Notes under the pieces: model-generated | What the model saw: the letters and a program-made list of their open reading frames with translations, nothing else | Databases searched by the model: none | What the model was told of the DNA's origin: nothing | Part shown: positions 10,738-23,311 of the stretch, piece by piece | How positions within the stretch are numbered: the stretch's first letter is position 1 | How the letters are laid out: every line of letters begins with the position of its first letter | NCBI GenBank assembly: GCA_936440205.1 | Contig: OW387147.1 | Location: 28,173,629-28,237,628 of the forward strand | DNA length: 64,000 nucleotides | From: Lepidonotus clava | Taxonomy: Eukaryota; Annelida; Polychaeta; Phyllodocida; Polynoidae | Reading direction: 5' to 3' | Made by a program: the position numbers and the translations under genes

Positions 10738-13460
10738 GTAAGACCCTTCTGCACACCTGTTACACCAGGTAGTACCTACATATATATTGCCAGGTATATA
10801 TACACATATACATACAGTTATAACATGCACTCCTTGATTTGGACACAGAACGTTCGTAATTATTGTGTTCACGTGTGCACCGAAGTAGTAGAAACCATAC
10901 TCTTTAGCTATTTATATGTTTCTTTTCTCTCGTTTCTAATTTCATTAAAAATATTTTTTTTTAAATCAGCTATTGCTGTCAGAGAATGATAAGTGCTGCA
11001 TCAGATTGCCGTTACTTGATTATGATGTTTGATTAAGATTTGAGACTATCGATGATGTAACAGTACATCTCTAGCTATTTTATTAGTACAGTCAAAGGTT
11101 AGAAACGAACATCACAAAATATATGTACTCCAGAAAATCCTGTCTGTAAGAATAGTCTCGCAGGTCAGAGCTGCTTGACACAAAGCCTAGCTCTTGACTG
11201 ATATTTGATGCACTTCCTTTTTTAGATTAGATACAAAAACAGGCAACAGGTAAAACAACACTCATAGAGGAAGGCCACACAAATGAGTCCTTAAATGCCT
11301 GATAATTGTGACTGTTCATTGGTTGTGATCAAGCTCGCCGTACTACACAAGTTTACAGTGTTTTGTTTTTTTTCAAAGTAAGGGTATAATCAAATGCATA
11401 TCTGTGGGAGATGCATTACTAGGATTCAAAACCATTATTTAGTTTAGGTCGGCAGTTTCTTGCTTACTAGTGAAATAAAAAATAATTATTGAAATATTCA
11501 TAAACGTCCTCAATGAAGTGACACTAGTTAATGTGCGGTCAGCCGCAGACCCATACCTGGCAGTGTATGTAACAAGTGGTACGTCACACGTGCTAGACGA
11601 GCCAACTGCTCCTGACAGTCTTTGTAATTTACTAACGCGTTTCCCCGATTTAATTTACCGACATTTTTTTTAATTCAACTTATTAATACAGGTAACAAAT
11701 CAAACTTAGCGTCTGGCCTCCTGTTTACATTATTTGGTACATAAAACTGTTTTCATTGAAGTCAAGACTCAATATTTAGACAGAAAATGACCAAAAATGA
11801 TAAATTAAGCCAAAATTGTTGTGGTTCGTTTACATTAGTGCTTTTAAACGGACCCAAAGCAATATAATTGACAACATTTTCAAAACTTAGATTAAAATAG
11901 AAATCTGTTGGATAAGTCCAATTAAGGTAAAGTATTAGCTGTGAAAACTAACTTGAACCAAAGTAGAATTCCACGAGAGATAGTGATATATCCTTTTTTT
12001 TAAACAAACCCTTTTTTTTCATATCCATATTAGTTAAGGTGATCAAGGACAACTTTTTTAATGATTTTCTGCCATATTTCATGGTTTAATTTTTTAACAT
12101 AGGCCAAAAATAGGCTCATGGAATGGATTTCCATGATTATTTGAGTTTAGAAAATGACATTGAATTTATTGGTTTTGGCTCCCTTAAAGGAAATAGTGCT
12201 ATCTATATTTTGCCCAAACATTCCTGTGTACTTTGGTGCTAATCCACTAGATACATGCGTACATTCCGACTTTTTCTATATGTTCAATATTTGTCTTGGC
12301 ATAATTAGTATTCAGAGAATAATACGTTGAGGCATGTGGCCTGACGGCTTTACTGGTATAAACTGTGAGTGTTACAGAATATTTGTTGGGGGTTCATGAT
12401 TAATTTTATCATAAAGAATTGGCTCTTGGGGAAAAAGCACCTCGAGATAAGTTAAAGACTAGAGTAAAGCTTTTCCACGGTAACCTTGTAATGATGACAG
12501 CAATGGCGATTCCCGGGGGCGATTCCAGCCTTTGGTCTAACTGACCCTTACCAAGCGCATTTTCATCAGTCCATGCGTTGAGCCCAGGTCTCTGGAGTAA
12601 AGTACTGCAGTGCCCCCTTGAGGATCAGAACCATTCCAAAGACTCAGACTGTCCCACATTTGGCCCTGCACATCACAGTTGTAAGCTGGAGCTACATCAT
12701 TTTGCTTCAGATTTATGGATCTAGCGATCCTAGGCAGATTTAACATTTATTGTATATTAAGGAACATCGGAATTTATTTGAAATTTGTACAAGATGCATA
12801 ATTATATCAAAAAAAGTATTGTGAAGGATTGTTTAAGAAAATCTGTATAGCATCTGGACCAGAGACGTTACTCCACAATTACGGAGGGATGGCTATTAAT
12901 AAGTGTCAGATGATACTGACGCCTACATGTGATCCGCAATAGGTCGTGTTACATCGTAGAATTTACCCTGATATGGTGATCTGTTGACAGGTGTTGCTTG
13001 GCAACGCGTCGTATACAAATACAACATGCCGTGCAGTGGTAGAACAAATGATGTAGAGACTTTTATCCGAGGTCCCCCAAGAATTAGTGTTTATTCTCCG
13101 TCTTCGATGAGTGGATAACGTCGATAGTCCGATATATCGGAGTAATAGGTTGTCCCAACTCCCATAGAGATCAATGTTAAAAATGGGGGGGGACACATCG
13201 TGCTATTTTTGATAGGAAACATCTGTATGGAGATTGAAAGTCGTTCCATAGAAAATGCCTTGAGAGTGTACTCATTAACATAAATAAGTCTGTATCAGGA
13301 GAGTGACGAGATGATGTCATAATGATATTCTAAAAATAGAACGAAAGTAGGTCGGGAATACCCCTTTCCCCCACTGGGGGCGGCCATATTGAATAAATTT
13401 GCATATTACCCATACAATCTCCTCACACAAATGACCTCAGACTCTCAATCCATGCTCAAT

Positions 13461-13566
13461 CTCGCTCTCTCTCTCTGTCTCTGTCTCTCTGTACCTGTCT
13501 CTCTGTCTTTCTCTGTCTCTCTCTGTCTCCCTCCCTCCCCTCCCTCCCCCCTCCCTCTCCCTCTCA
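13461..13566. repeat. Pyrimidine microsatellite (CTCT/CTGT then CCCT)
   Basis: About 105 bases almost wholly of C and T with G interruptions in a CTCTGT pattern, grading into CCCTCC repeats. Confidence 0.85.
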
Positions 13567-14868
13567 GCTATTTAACAAAGTGGATAAGACGGAGCTTTTA
13601 GGTTCTTTAGAACCTAACATACCTGATCTTGTCCATTAAATATTAACAGTGTCAGATATTGATTTCTTCTCACCTATTTGTTGCATCTATTTTTTTTATT
13701 TCTACATTAATCGTCTATGTGTGACGTTTCTTTAAGTTTGCCCGATACCATGCTCTTTGGAATAATCATTTTAAGACAGATCGATCGAATGATCACTATA
13801 CTTAGGGAAACTGGCTTAGAAACGGTACAATTTGATTGTGTTGTTTAATCTCTTCGAGAGAGATGTTTGCAACTATGAGAAAACAGTTTTGCGTGTGATC
13901 TATATTATGCAATATAATTGAAACGTTGCTAGCTGTGTTGCTGATCATTGCTACAGCTGTGAGTGCCTGGATCTAGGATCTGGCATCTGATCGGTGCCTT
14001 GCAGCCCTCTCCATGGTAATGGCCAGGGGCCTGTTAGTTTGAGTCCACTGTCACCAGGGGGTGCTTGGGTGGAGCTCTGAATGGTCAATTGGCTTGTTGA
14101 TGGGGCAGGGTAGGATTGACTGGAGTGTGGTGGGTTGGGCAAGTCCCAATCCACAAAGAATGCAGTTTCGACTAGTGTCTCTATGGGCAACATTTGATCA
14201 ACGGTACCTGAAAAAGTGTCCAGGACTCTTCCTTTTAGGGGGGAGCAGAAAACTCTGAAAGCCAGGGTGTGGGTCCTTGGGTCAGAGATAGAGGAGAGTG
14301 AGGCCGAGTGGGTCCTCCTATGGGCTAAGGCACAGTAAGAGTGGTCTAATCAATCTCCAAAGACCTAGTAATAGTCTGATTCAAAATAAATGCAATATAT
14401 TAGTCCCTACAGTACCCGATCCTTACTGAGCAATTTGACGTTTAACTCAAATAATTATCATCTACGTGCATGGATCAAATTGAACCTCCCAGTAATGCAT
14501 AGTTCCGAAGGCATTCTTTTATATTTGTTTAAAATCACTCCCCAGTTTTGGTAATCTTAAAGTATGCAAATTGGGGTTTAGCGTCTAGTGGCCTTTGGGT
14601 GTTTTAGGAGTGGCGCCCTGCTATAGACCCTTTCATAAGTGTGGCGCCACGCTAGCGGTATGTCTGAACCAGTGAAATAGGCAAAAGTTGGTAGAAGGTT
14701 CCGATATAAATCGTGGTAACTTATTTTCTACACTAAGCACACATAATTAAAGCAATCAAGTTTGTGAGGAAAATGGAGCGGGATTAGGGGGGGGTGAAAT
14801 CACAGCAAATTTTATTTCCCAGGTTTTAGATTTCCCGTCAGACAGACTTTCAGTTTAACATTTTCATT

Positions 14869-14884
14869 CCCCCCCCCCCCCCCC
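14869..14884. repeat. Homopolymer C16
   Basis: Sixteen consecutive C residues; the length may be unreliable in the assembly. Confidence 0.8.
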
Positions 14885-17407
14885 TGAAATCTTTGTAATG
14901 ATAGTTCTGTGCTTGAACACTTCATGATTTGTATATATCTGTGAAAAACGTCACATTAGGTCAAACCTTTTCTCTACATGTATACCGGAGCCCTTTACAT
15001 GAGTGCCATTCACACTCAAACCCCTTTAAGCTACCCAAACAGTTTGTGAATTCTGTAGAATGGTAGACTTAAACGATACACTTTGTGACTTGACTTTGGC
15101 CATTAGTTTTATTTACAATGAGATTTGTTTAAGTAGGAAAGGGTTTAGGGCCAAGCGATTTTTTTTAACTTACTGGAGTGGTGTACGTCATCGATATAAG
15201 GAACATGTAGGGTCGGTGTTAACAATGTTTTGTCCGTTAACATTACTGTCCTTAGATTTCAGTAGTTCAGTCACCTTTTTATAATAGCCTTCGATTTATG
15301 TACACTTTTGCAACAGCATTCAATGCTTAAAGTCAGTCATTTTCTCGTGCTTAAACTTTGATGAAACCCAACCCAACTATAGAATACTCTTGGTACTTTC
15401 CCACATTTAGCAATATGGAGGAGTTCCCATTTTAAATCAATCAATGTCTACTCGAAAAAGAATAAATATTTGGACACTTTGTTCACAGAGACATTCAAAT
15501 TGAGATTATGTAGAGTAGGTAGCCATCGCCGAGTCAACACTTGTCGCTTGTTCTACCCCTGTTCTGCCCCCGTTAGATCCGTCCTCCGTGTCCCTCCAGT
15601 ATATTGCCGGAGGGATTAGGCCCCAATCCCTCCAGAACCACTCAAGCGGCCAGAGTCAATCGTATTAATGCCCAGGAGAGAAAACAGAATTAGCTCACCA
15701 AGTGAAGCCCACAGCATGACAACAAAAACAATAGGCGTGCCCCATCCTACTGACTGCCTGCATGATCTGGGATCTGTATGATAACAGACTTAGTATGGTA
15801 ATAATGGCCCCCTCGTTGCCTTCAGCTCATAATAGGTGTTAATCCCCATTAAGTCCCACGGCACTGAGGGCACGCACCTGTTGACTTCTTTATAGGGTTT
15901 ATCTTAACTCTTTCACTCGAGATATATTTCTGAATAAATCTGTACTAATTAAAGTTAAATCCAATGAGATATTTTCCATAAATTGTATTTTCTATAACTA
16001 TTTCAGTGACTGCTTTGAGATTTGTTTGATTTGATTCACTAAATGCTTACCATTTATTAAATTAGTTTTTATGCAGGGTTAAGTGTTAAGTAGCGGTGGG
16101 GGACCACGCAAGCCAATGACATGATTGCACACAAAGCTGGTTAATAATAGCCTTAGGCTTAGTGGACCTTTCCCCTCTGGTAGTACTAGTAGGGCCCAGG
16201 TGGGCAGTCAGGTAAGGGTGGCAGAATGTACCTGCAGGGGATCAGATCACAATCTTACCGCACATTTCCTCCAGGGTTTGGCACATTTAAGGGGCTTTTC
16301 AGGTCGATGAAAAGTCTCGGCCCATGGGGGAGGATCTCTTATGGGGTACTACCTAAGAAGGGTTCATCCAGAGATGATGATATTCACTGATTCAGTGGAG
16401 GATGATGACAGTGATCTGGCTTAGTTTTGTTCATCTGGCTTAGTTTTTAAGCCCAGTAAAGAGATCAGCCAATACGCTTTTGCTCGTTTATCATGGATGG
16501 ATGTCACTCCTGGATGCAGACTGGATTTCGAAAGACCAGAGGATTTATTCCGAGGATAAAGTACTTTGGTATCAACTGACTGCACTGATATTGATATCAG
16601 ATATACCAGAAAGTTGGAATATTTGATATGTGCAAATCTTATTTGCAACACTACATACCATGGATTCTTTTACACACAAATGGTGTCAACGATGATGGAA
16701 TTAATGCTACTTTGAAATCAAACAATGCAAAGAACAGATGTCCTAGTATACATGTCGTACTCATCTGGAAATTTTCCAGATCCTTCATATTTCGCCTTCG
16801 CTGTGGAAAGAAAAAGCACAGTGCATTCCCACCTCTAAATGTTCTGCAACATATTGAGCACAAACATTAAATCAGGGTGACCCTTAACGTACGCTCTGAC
16901 CTTTCCAACATTTGGATCACGAAATGAACTCTGCACATATTACCCCATTTGATTGTGACAGACGAGATGGTTAGAACTATTGCCAGTGGCCTTCATTCAT
17001 AACCCTTTACATTCAGTGACACCTGCTAAATACAGGAGCAGCATCTGTGACAAGACTATTATGCTGCCAAAATATGGAGCCATGGCATTCTTCAGCTTTT
17101 GCAGGCCATATGAATAATACAGAAGTCGTAAGTATGCGAACTTGATTCAGTTTGGCTTCTTGGATTTGGGTTTCGTAAACTTGACTGATTTACTTATTGT
17201 CTGTGTGGCCTAGACTGAAAAAAATCCTAAAAAAATAAAACGATGCGTTTCGCAATTTCCTTGCAGGATATGAACTGTCTACTTAGTGCTCTTTGGTCCA
17301 ACCAGTATGATTTTTCTGTACATCACAAGGTTGTTGATCCAGGGGCAGTAATTATAATATAATTGATCCACTACATGCATCTGATTGATAGTTTATGATG
17401 CTGTAAA

Positions 17408-17433
17408 ACCATAGAACTGTACAGTTCTATGGT
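17408..17433. repeat. Perfect 26-bp palindrome
   Basis: Arms ACCATAGAACTGT and its exact complement ACAGTTCTATGGT meet without a spacer at 17420/17421. It could bind a dimeric factor, form a cruciform, or be the remnant of an inverted duplication. Confidence 0.8.
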
Positions 17434-18790
17434 ACAACAAAACACTTATATAGGTTTGACCTTTCGTGACCTTCATCTGACCTAGACCCTGGAGGAGAAG
17501 GTTGACCCCACCTGTTTGTCATATTGGGTACTGTCTGAGGTATGTCCTCCTTGGTCAAGACGGATATCTGACTAGCCCCGAGCCTTGCATTATACATGCT
17601 TTATTGGATTTCTGACCTCAACCAGTCTTTCTACTTGCCCAGTAATGTAAGAAAGCAGTTTATAGTGATCTCCACAGAGATTTTCATGACCATTCATGAG
17701 TTGTATGAACACCTGATAGCCATATGGCCGAGGACGAATTATGCAGGGATATTGTAAAGACTTCAAAATCAGGCTGTAAGAAGTTTTACTGATAGGACAC
17801 TTAGATGAAAATGAAAAACAACGTCTAGAAAAAACTCAAGTTTTTGGAGGCCAGATGTTTCTGCTATCATCAGACAGTCTGCAGTATAGTCCTCCATCAC
17901 TGACACAACGCTATGGATATGACTTACATAATGAGCATTGCAGACTAAAAACGAGGATTGATTGCGTGTAAATGTGATCCTTTTTTCCTGGGACCTACGT
18001 GTTTTTGATAAGCGTCCGTCCGTCACCGACCGGCTGGTGGTAATGACAAAGGGCTAAGGACGTCTAACACACGTCTCGTACGGCCTAATTAACCCCCACT
18101 TCACACCTCACGTACTGCAGTAAGAACGTGCTTCTCAACGCGGCCAGGTAACCATTGTTACTGATGTAAAGCACGCAACAAGTGGTCTCTCTGGGGATGC
18201 AAGACGCTTTAAACATTTCCCTGAAATAGATGAACGGTCGAAATGAAAGTGGTGGTTTATAGCGGTACTGAAGCCTGTCGGTAAAAACAGCTGCCTTCTG
18301 GTATTTCGGTTCTGGAACCATGCCTTGAAAGCAACATTGCATTGCTTTTGTCCAAAGCACTTTTACATTTGAGGACTGGCAGGGATTCAGACTATATATG
18401 AATAGGACAGTTTTGGATGGAAAATGAACTAACGAAGACTTGTAAGTCTGCATTTCGTGAGACCAAAACTGTTAATGGTTTACTGTCTGAGAAGGACAAT
18501 TAAATGAAAATGCAAATTTGGATCTCATATACAATGAACTCGCTCGTGGATTTGCTGCTGGAGGAACGACAGAATCAGCCTTGACCTTGATCGCACTTCC
18601 CCAGGTCAACCTCCTGCATGCCAACACTGGAGGAAAACCTTGGCCGCTTCCCAGAGCACGTGGAGCGGAGCGGGTAGGGTGGGAGGGGCCTCCATCCCAC
18701 TCCTCCAGTGCCTGCTGCTATAGTGCCTATAGCCACCCACCCACAGGAGGAGAAGGTGAGCCGAGGCCCGCCACACCTGACTGCCACACC

Positions 18791-18883
18791 ATGGAGGAGC
18801 GGCAGGACCACCCCTACACCGTCGTCATGGTGACCAAGGACCAAGAGGGCGTCCTCCAGCAGGTGGTGTCCATCAGGAAGCAG
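18791..18883 (+). CDS. Candidate alternative first coding exon (31 codons) with a GC splice donor
   Basis: ATG in a strong Kozak context (cacaccATGG) opens 31 codons, starting MEERQDHPYTVVMV and ending SIRKQ, in a GC-richer block. The exon stops in phase 0 at CAG|GCAAGT, the textbook consensus for the rare GC-AG intron class. It would join in frame to the phase-0 acceptor at 34616. The upstream GC-rich stretch (18600-18790) has no clear TATA box. The frame stays open on both sides, so the coding call rests on context. Confidence 0.4.
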
Positions 18884-21863
18884 GCAAGTTGTCATAGATA
18901 TGCCCTGTCCTCCTCCAGGGTCAAAGCATTAAGAGGATGCATCTGTGGGTTGGTTATACATAGGGAACGGGTAGGCGCTATCTATGGGTCGGCCGCTGCT
19001 GTAGGGTATTGATAATTCATCCCTTTGTATTGATTTCGCTTCGATCTGTTGCCGCTCTGCAACACTACTATGGTGGCTAGTTCAACCGTATCTGCTTACC
19101 TCCAGGAGAATAGTAACACAATTCACACAAAAAAATGATAACCTTTTACAATTCAATTTGATGTACTTTTAAATACTTTATTTTGTAGGACACGGAAATT
19201 AATCGGTGTTTTCTGTTGCTTTTCATTGGTATTCAGTCGTTGTGTTTTGGTGTGTATCCCTGTTACGGTAGTTACGCTCTGTTGGTTCTCCAATGTTGGA
19301 TAGAATATCAGCAAACAAGTCCTAACTAGGTGTCTTTTGCCATAAATATCACAAGGAAAAAAGAGAGAGGGAGAGAACTGTAGACCTGTTAGTAGAACAG
19401 GATCTTTTTGTGCATTGATTAATTTTCTCCATCCATCCATGTCGAATCGATAAATTCCCAAACATCTAACCTGTACACCCGTATGATCTTTTCCACCATT
19501 TTGAAATCTAATTTAACTATAGAGTAAAGAAGGTTGAAATGCTCTCAAGATTATACCCGTTACTCAGGTGCTAGTTTTTCAGAGGGTAGGGATGACTAGA
19601 AGAATATCTATGCTATCACAGAGAGCTCACAATTTTGCCCAACTATGAAAATTTCACATAGGTTTCTCTGTACGACCTATGATTTATATAGCTGCGTGGC
19701 CCCTCGGATAAATAATTGTAAAACCAAGATATATAATCGTAATGTGTTTCGTATTTAAAAAGAAATAGAAAGTCATACCTAGACATAAAAGGAAAAGAAT
19801 AATTTTAGTAGTATAAGTATAAGAGCAGAGCAAAACCGCCTAATTTTGTTTTCCATCCCATTCCAGGAGTTTAAATAAGCGGCTTTCCGCGGGCCCGAGG
19901 CCCTTAAAAAAGGGTTGGATCCGCAGATTATCTGATCAACCCGCCCTTCTGGACCCTAGAATTTTACAGGAAATTTCCCATCCACACTTTTTATGTTCCC
20001 CTCACTTCGAGTCTAAACTTTCCGGAATTTCCCCACCTGTAACTTTTAAAGTAAGAATAATCTTAGGCCCTTAACTTAGTTTACATAATTGTTCTGATAA
20101 TTAATAAGGAAATGGGACCCCTAGAATTTTTGTGAGGAGCCATAGATTTCCCAAGTTAGTGGCCCGACTGGCCTTCAGATTCTGACCCCCGGCCAGGGAC
20201 GTGTCCTTATAGGGAGAGGGAACACGGCCACCAGACACGCACCGGACAAGGCAGTTATGAATATATTCATTGACCAATGCACCAGTTGGCTCTGGTTCAA
20301 TGGTACAAATAGTACATTGACAAAATCACAGAACACGACAGCTGCAGAACAGAACTCAGAGCCAACTAAATGCTACCCATATAGATATTTTTTCTTTCAT
20401 AAAAGAACCGAGGTTGATAGATTTTGTTACTTGGCAATATGGTTTTGGCGGGATTTGAGGTACTTGGAGGCCGTTCTGTCTGTAGGTCATACGATCAATA
20501 TAACGAGACGTAAACGTGGTAATTTAATCTCAGGTACAACTAGTGCTCAGGGCACCACAACTAATGGTAGCTTTTTTGTGGTATTGGGATTTTCTGGAAA
20601 TATTTTTCAAAGAAAACGTTGAGCCAAGGTATAGCAATAGTTCAGTCATGAAGTAATGTTATTTATTGTAATTTAAGCAATACATAGCACTTCATTTACA
20701 CTTTCTGAAACTTTTTTTTTTTCAATTTATATATCACTCAGTGTACATAAAAACCAAGACACCAGCTGTTTTTAGCAATTGCTAAATGTCATAAAGTTTG
20801 GCATGTTTCCTTTGATGGGTCATATTGTACTAGGATCTCATCCACATGGACAACTTCCAATGCACAGTCGACCATATGTATGTTTGTCGGAAATTCTTTT
20901 ACTTAAGATGTTAAAAGTGAAAAAAAAACTACATAATGGGTTCTAATTATCTGCCCCATTTTGACAATAACACCTTTATTTATCAGCTTGTTCTTAGATG
21001 CCACCTTCCTTTAGTTTACAATATCGAAGCAGCACAATTTAAGCAGAGATTCTTCATTGTTTGTAGCGTTATATATTTCCAGCCAATACTCTTTGATAAA
21101 ACATGTTGCTGCCATAGAGGTTCCATTTCTGGGTTGCCAAATAGATACAGCAGAGCACGTCATATTCAATAGTAAGAAGATGGAAGATAGCCCAAGAGGC
21201 ATCTCCAAAACAGAACATCAATGAAGGATGTGTTTAATAACACCATAAGTAAAAAGATTCTGCATTTCAATCGAGAATGCCAACTGATAGATAAAATATA
21301 AGAAAGGATCCAAGGGTTAGGGGTCCATGGGCAACCCTGTGCCCCCAATAGGGTCATCAAAGGCAGGGTGTGTGGTGTCCTTTCTATGGGACATAGCACA
21401 TAAAAGACCCCTTGCCACTCTTCAAAATGAGTAGGGTATCGCACCCAGTGGAGGGTTTTTCCTAAATTATATCATAGATATGATCACCCACAGCTGAAAA
21501 GCATCACCTTGTGCAGTCTGGAAAGAACTTTGTGTGGTTTGCCAGACGTTAAACTACCCCAACAAACATGCCAAACAGATAGAAATTTCCCCATCGACGA
21601 TTTTGCTAAAGGGTTGCTTGAACTTTCCATATTAAAGACTATTGTACAGACAGTAATGAACATTATCAGATCATTGCTATATCGTTGCTACCTGCCAACC
21701 CCGCCACCTCTTGATAAACCAACCAACCAACCGATTGAATCTTTCCGAACGCCCTCATATCAGTACTTGAACAACACTAACTCCTTCTATCTAGCCCATA
21801 GTTCAGTGTGCCATTACCCGAACGCCCCCAGTGCTCAATAGTCGTACCTGGGGCAGGTGTACG
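18884..21863 (+). other. Non-coding DNA between candidate first exons
   Basis: AT-rich. A 121-codon + strand frame at 20257-20622 follows a TATAGGG word at about 20206, but it has no recognisable domain and I treat it as chance. No repeat family recognised. Confidence 0.4.
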
Positions 21864-21870
21864 TTATAAG
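21864..21870 (+). promoter_or_regulatory. TATA-like box
   Basis: TTATAAG, 57-63 bases upstream of the ATG at 21927, in a GC-richer context. Transcription would start near 21895. Confidence 0.35.
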
Positions 21871-21926
21871 GCGTGTCCCTGACTGAGTCTGCTAATAGAC
21901 AGGACACCCTCAAACCACGCCGTGTC

Positions 21927-21938
21927 ATGGCCTCCCAG
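21927..21938 (+). CDS. Candidate alternative first coding exon (MASQ)
   Basis: ATG GCC TCC CAG is followed by the strong donor GTGAGT, again in phase 0 and again below a TATA-like box. It mirrors the unit at 10726 in length, last residue, donor and promoter spacing. Joining to 34616 is inferred. Confidence 0.4.
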
Positions 21939-22496
21939 GTGAGTGGATACCTACCCTTACCCCTACTTTATACCCACCTGTAAGGCATAGGCCAAAAAAA
22001 CACAGGTTAAATGAGGGTTATAAACCTGAGTAGCTCACCTGAGTGAGTTAGACGGCCAGGTGAGACGGGGTGACATGGTGTGAGTGGCTGTGACATCGGT
22101 GAGGTGTGTGTGTTGTGGTGGACAGGTGAGTCAACGTGGTACAGGTGAGTAACATGAGGGACTCGTGGACAGTTACACACTGAGTAATACAGGCAATATT
22201 CACATATATATACATCCCAGAGACTCACAGAACTAGGCTGTGGATTCAGTCAAATGGAGACCTGTATATCTCGCCCATATCCCTTATATTATAGCATTAG
22301 CCAAATAAGTGGGCTCTGTTTGCTAATCTCATTGAAAGAAATATGCTTGAAAATAATTTAAAGATTTCACTAAAACTACCTGCTTAGCTTGTTCATGGCC
22401 AGCATTTGAATGAATATCCTGTGAAGGTTTTGTTTGAGATACTCGGCAGAGGTACAGTTTGCTTGAATGGTAGAGCGATTAATTATTTGATATATT

Positions 22497-22662
22497 CAGG
22501 GGTGTGCAAACCCTCGCAAATTCAAATGTGCGAATTTTGCCTTCAAATTCATATAGAAAAGTGAGAATGCTAGGCCTATACAAATATGTGCGAATTTGTG
22601 ACCAAGATGTTCGAATTTAACAGCTAGTTTTGCGAAAATATCTTAGGGTCTGCACACCCCTG
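22497..22662. mobile_element. Small non-autonomous DNA transposon (MITE), hAT-like termini
   Basis: 166 bp bounded by imperfect terminal inverted repeats: left CAGGGGTGTGCAAACCCT, right AGGGTCTGCACACCCCTG (one mismatch). The interior is AT-rich with repeated GTGCGAATTT-like words and no coding frame. The flanks ATATT and ATACT could be a decayed target duplication. CAGGG ends are typical of hAT elements, but an 8-bp duplication is not clear, so the superfamily is tentative. Confidence 0.7.
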
Positions 22663-22841
22663 ATACTTCAATTTTGTACCAATTGATAATCATCATTTAA
22701 CACATTCACTAAATTTACCACGACGAATTTAAATCGTCCGAATATTCTGTACAAATTTAAGATTAGGGGCATACGTGCAGTATCAACTCCTTAAATTAGC
22801 TAGGGCCAAATTCTGGTCCTTCAACTGGCATTAGCACGCCG

Positions 22842-22858
22842 CCCCCCCCCCCCCCCCC
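22842..22858. repeat. Homopolymer C17
   Basis: Seventeen consecutive C residues. Confidence 0.8.
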
Positions 22859-23297
22859 GGGCTTAGAACAGGAACTAATATATGCTATACATCTCCACCT
22901 CTATGTCCTGTAAGTCTTCATCATTCAGGAATAGATTAAAATTCTTAATCCAGAGGAGAACACGTCCTAGGTCCATCGACCCTGGATGTCTCACTACTTA
23001 ATGTTGGGGTAAACACTCAATGTTATGCAAGGTTATTGATACCTTTGTGGACACGAGTGATAAAACAGCGGCTACCTAATTTATCTACTAATTGGGGCAG
23101 GAGGGCGCTGGTCAGTGGAATATTATGTTCAGTCAGTACTGACTTTTCAAGTAATAAAAAAAAGATGAGGGCCAAGGCAGCTGGTGTACTAAGGTCTACC
23201 GTTTACTGGTGTATGTTTTAGATAATAGGTTTCATCCAAAATACAGGAAATGATTGCTTCAAGTGACTCACAATAACCTTTGATGACTCTGTTGATT

Positions 23298-23311
23298 GTT
23301 TCCATGGTGAC
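23298..23311 (+). promoter_or_regulatory. RFX X-box-like motif
   Basis: GTTTCCATGGTGAC fits RYYNYY-AT-RRNRAC throughout. Confidence 0.3.

Larger units (their letters stand above)
10738..18790 (+). other. Non-coding DNA between candidate first exons
   Basis: Mostly AT-rich. It contains a pyrimidine microsatellite (13461-13566), a C-run (14869-14884), a decayed relative of the 5.4 kb motif block (14609-14645), a CTCF-like site at 14051-14064 (12 of 14), a GC-richer stretch at 15540-15900 with GGATTA/TAATCC words, and a perfect palindrome (17408-17433). No supported exon was found. Confidence 0.45.

Noticed and set aside
12537-12746. 69-codon minus-strand frame with protein-like composition (YNCDVQGQMWDSLSL)
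   Set aside because: It has a GTAAGG near its end but no acceptor, start context or homologue I recognise; too little to call.
18085-18453. 122-codon minus-strand frame starting with ATG
   Set aside because: No domain, signal or splice support. A frame of this length is expected by chance in 64 kb.
20257-20622. 121-codon + strand frame downstream of a TATAGGG word
   Set aside because: Composition is patchy and unrecognised, with no donor or conservation evidence; kept only as a mention in the interval entry.
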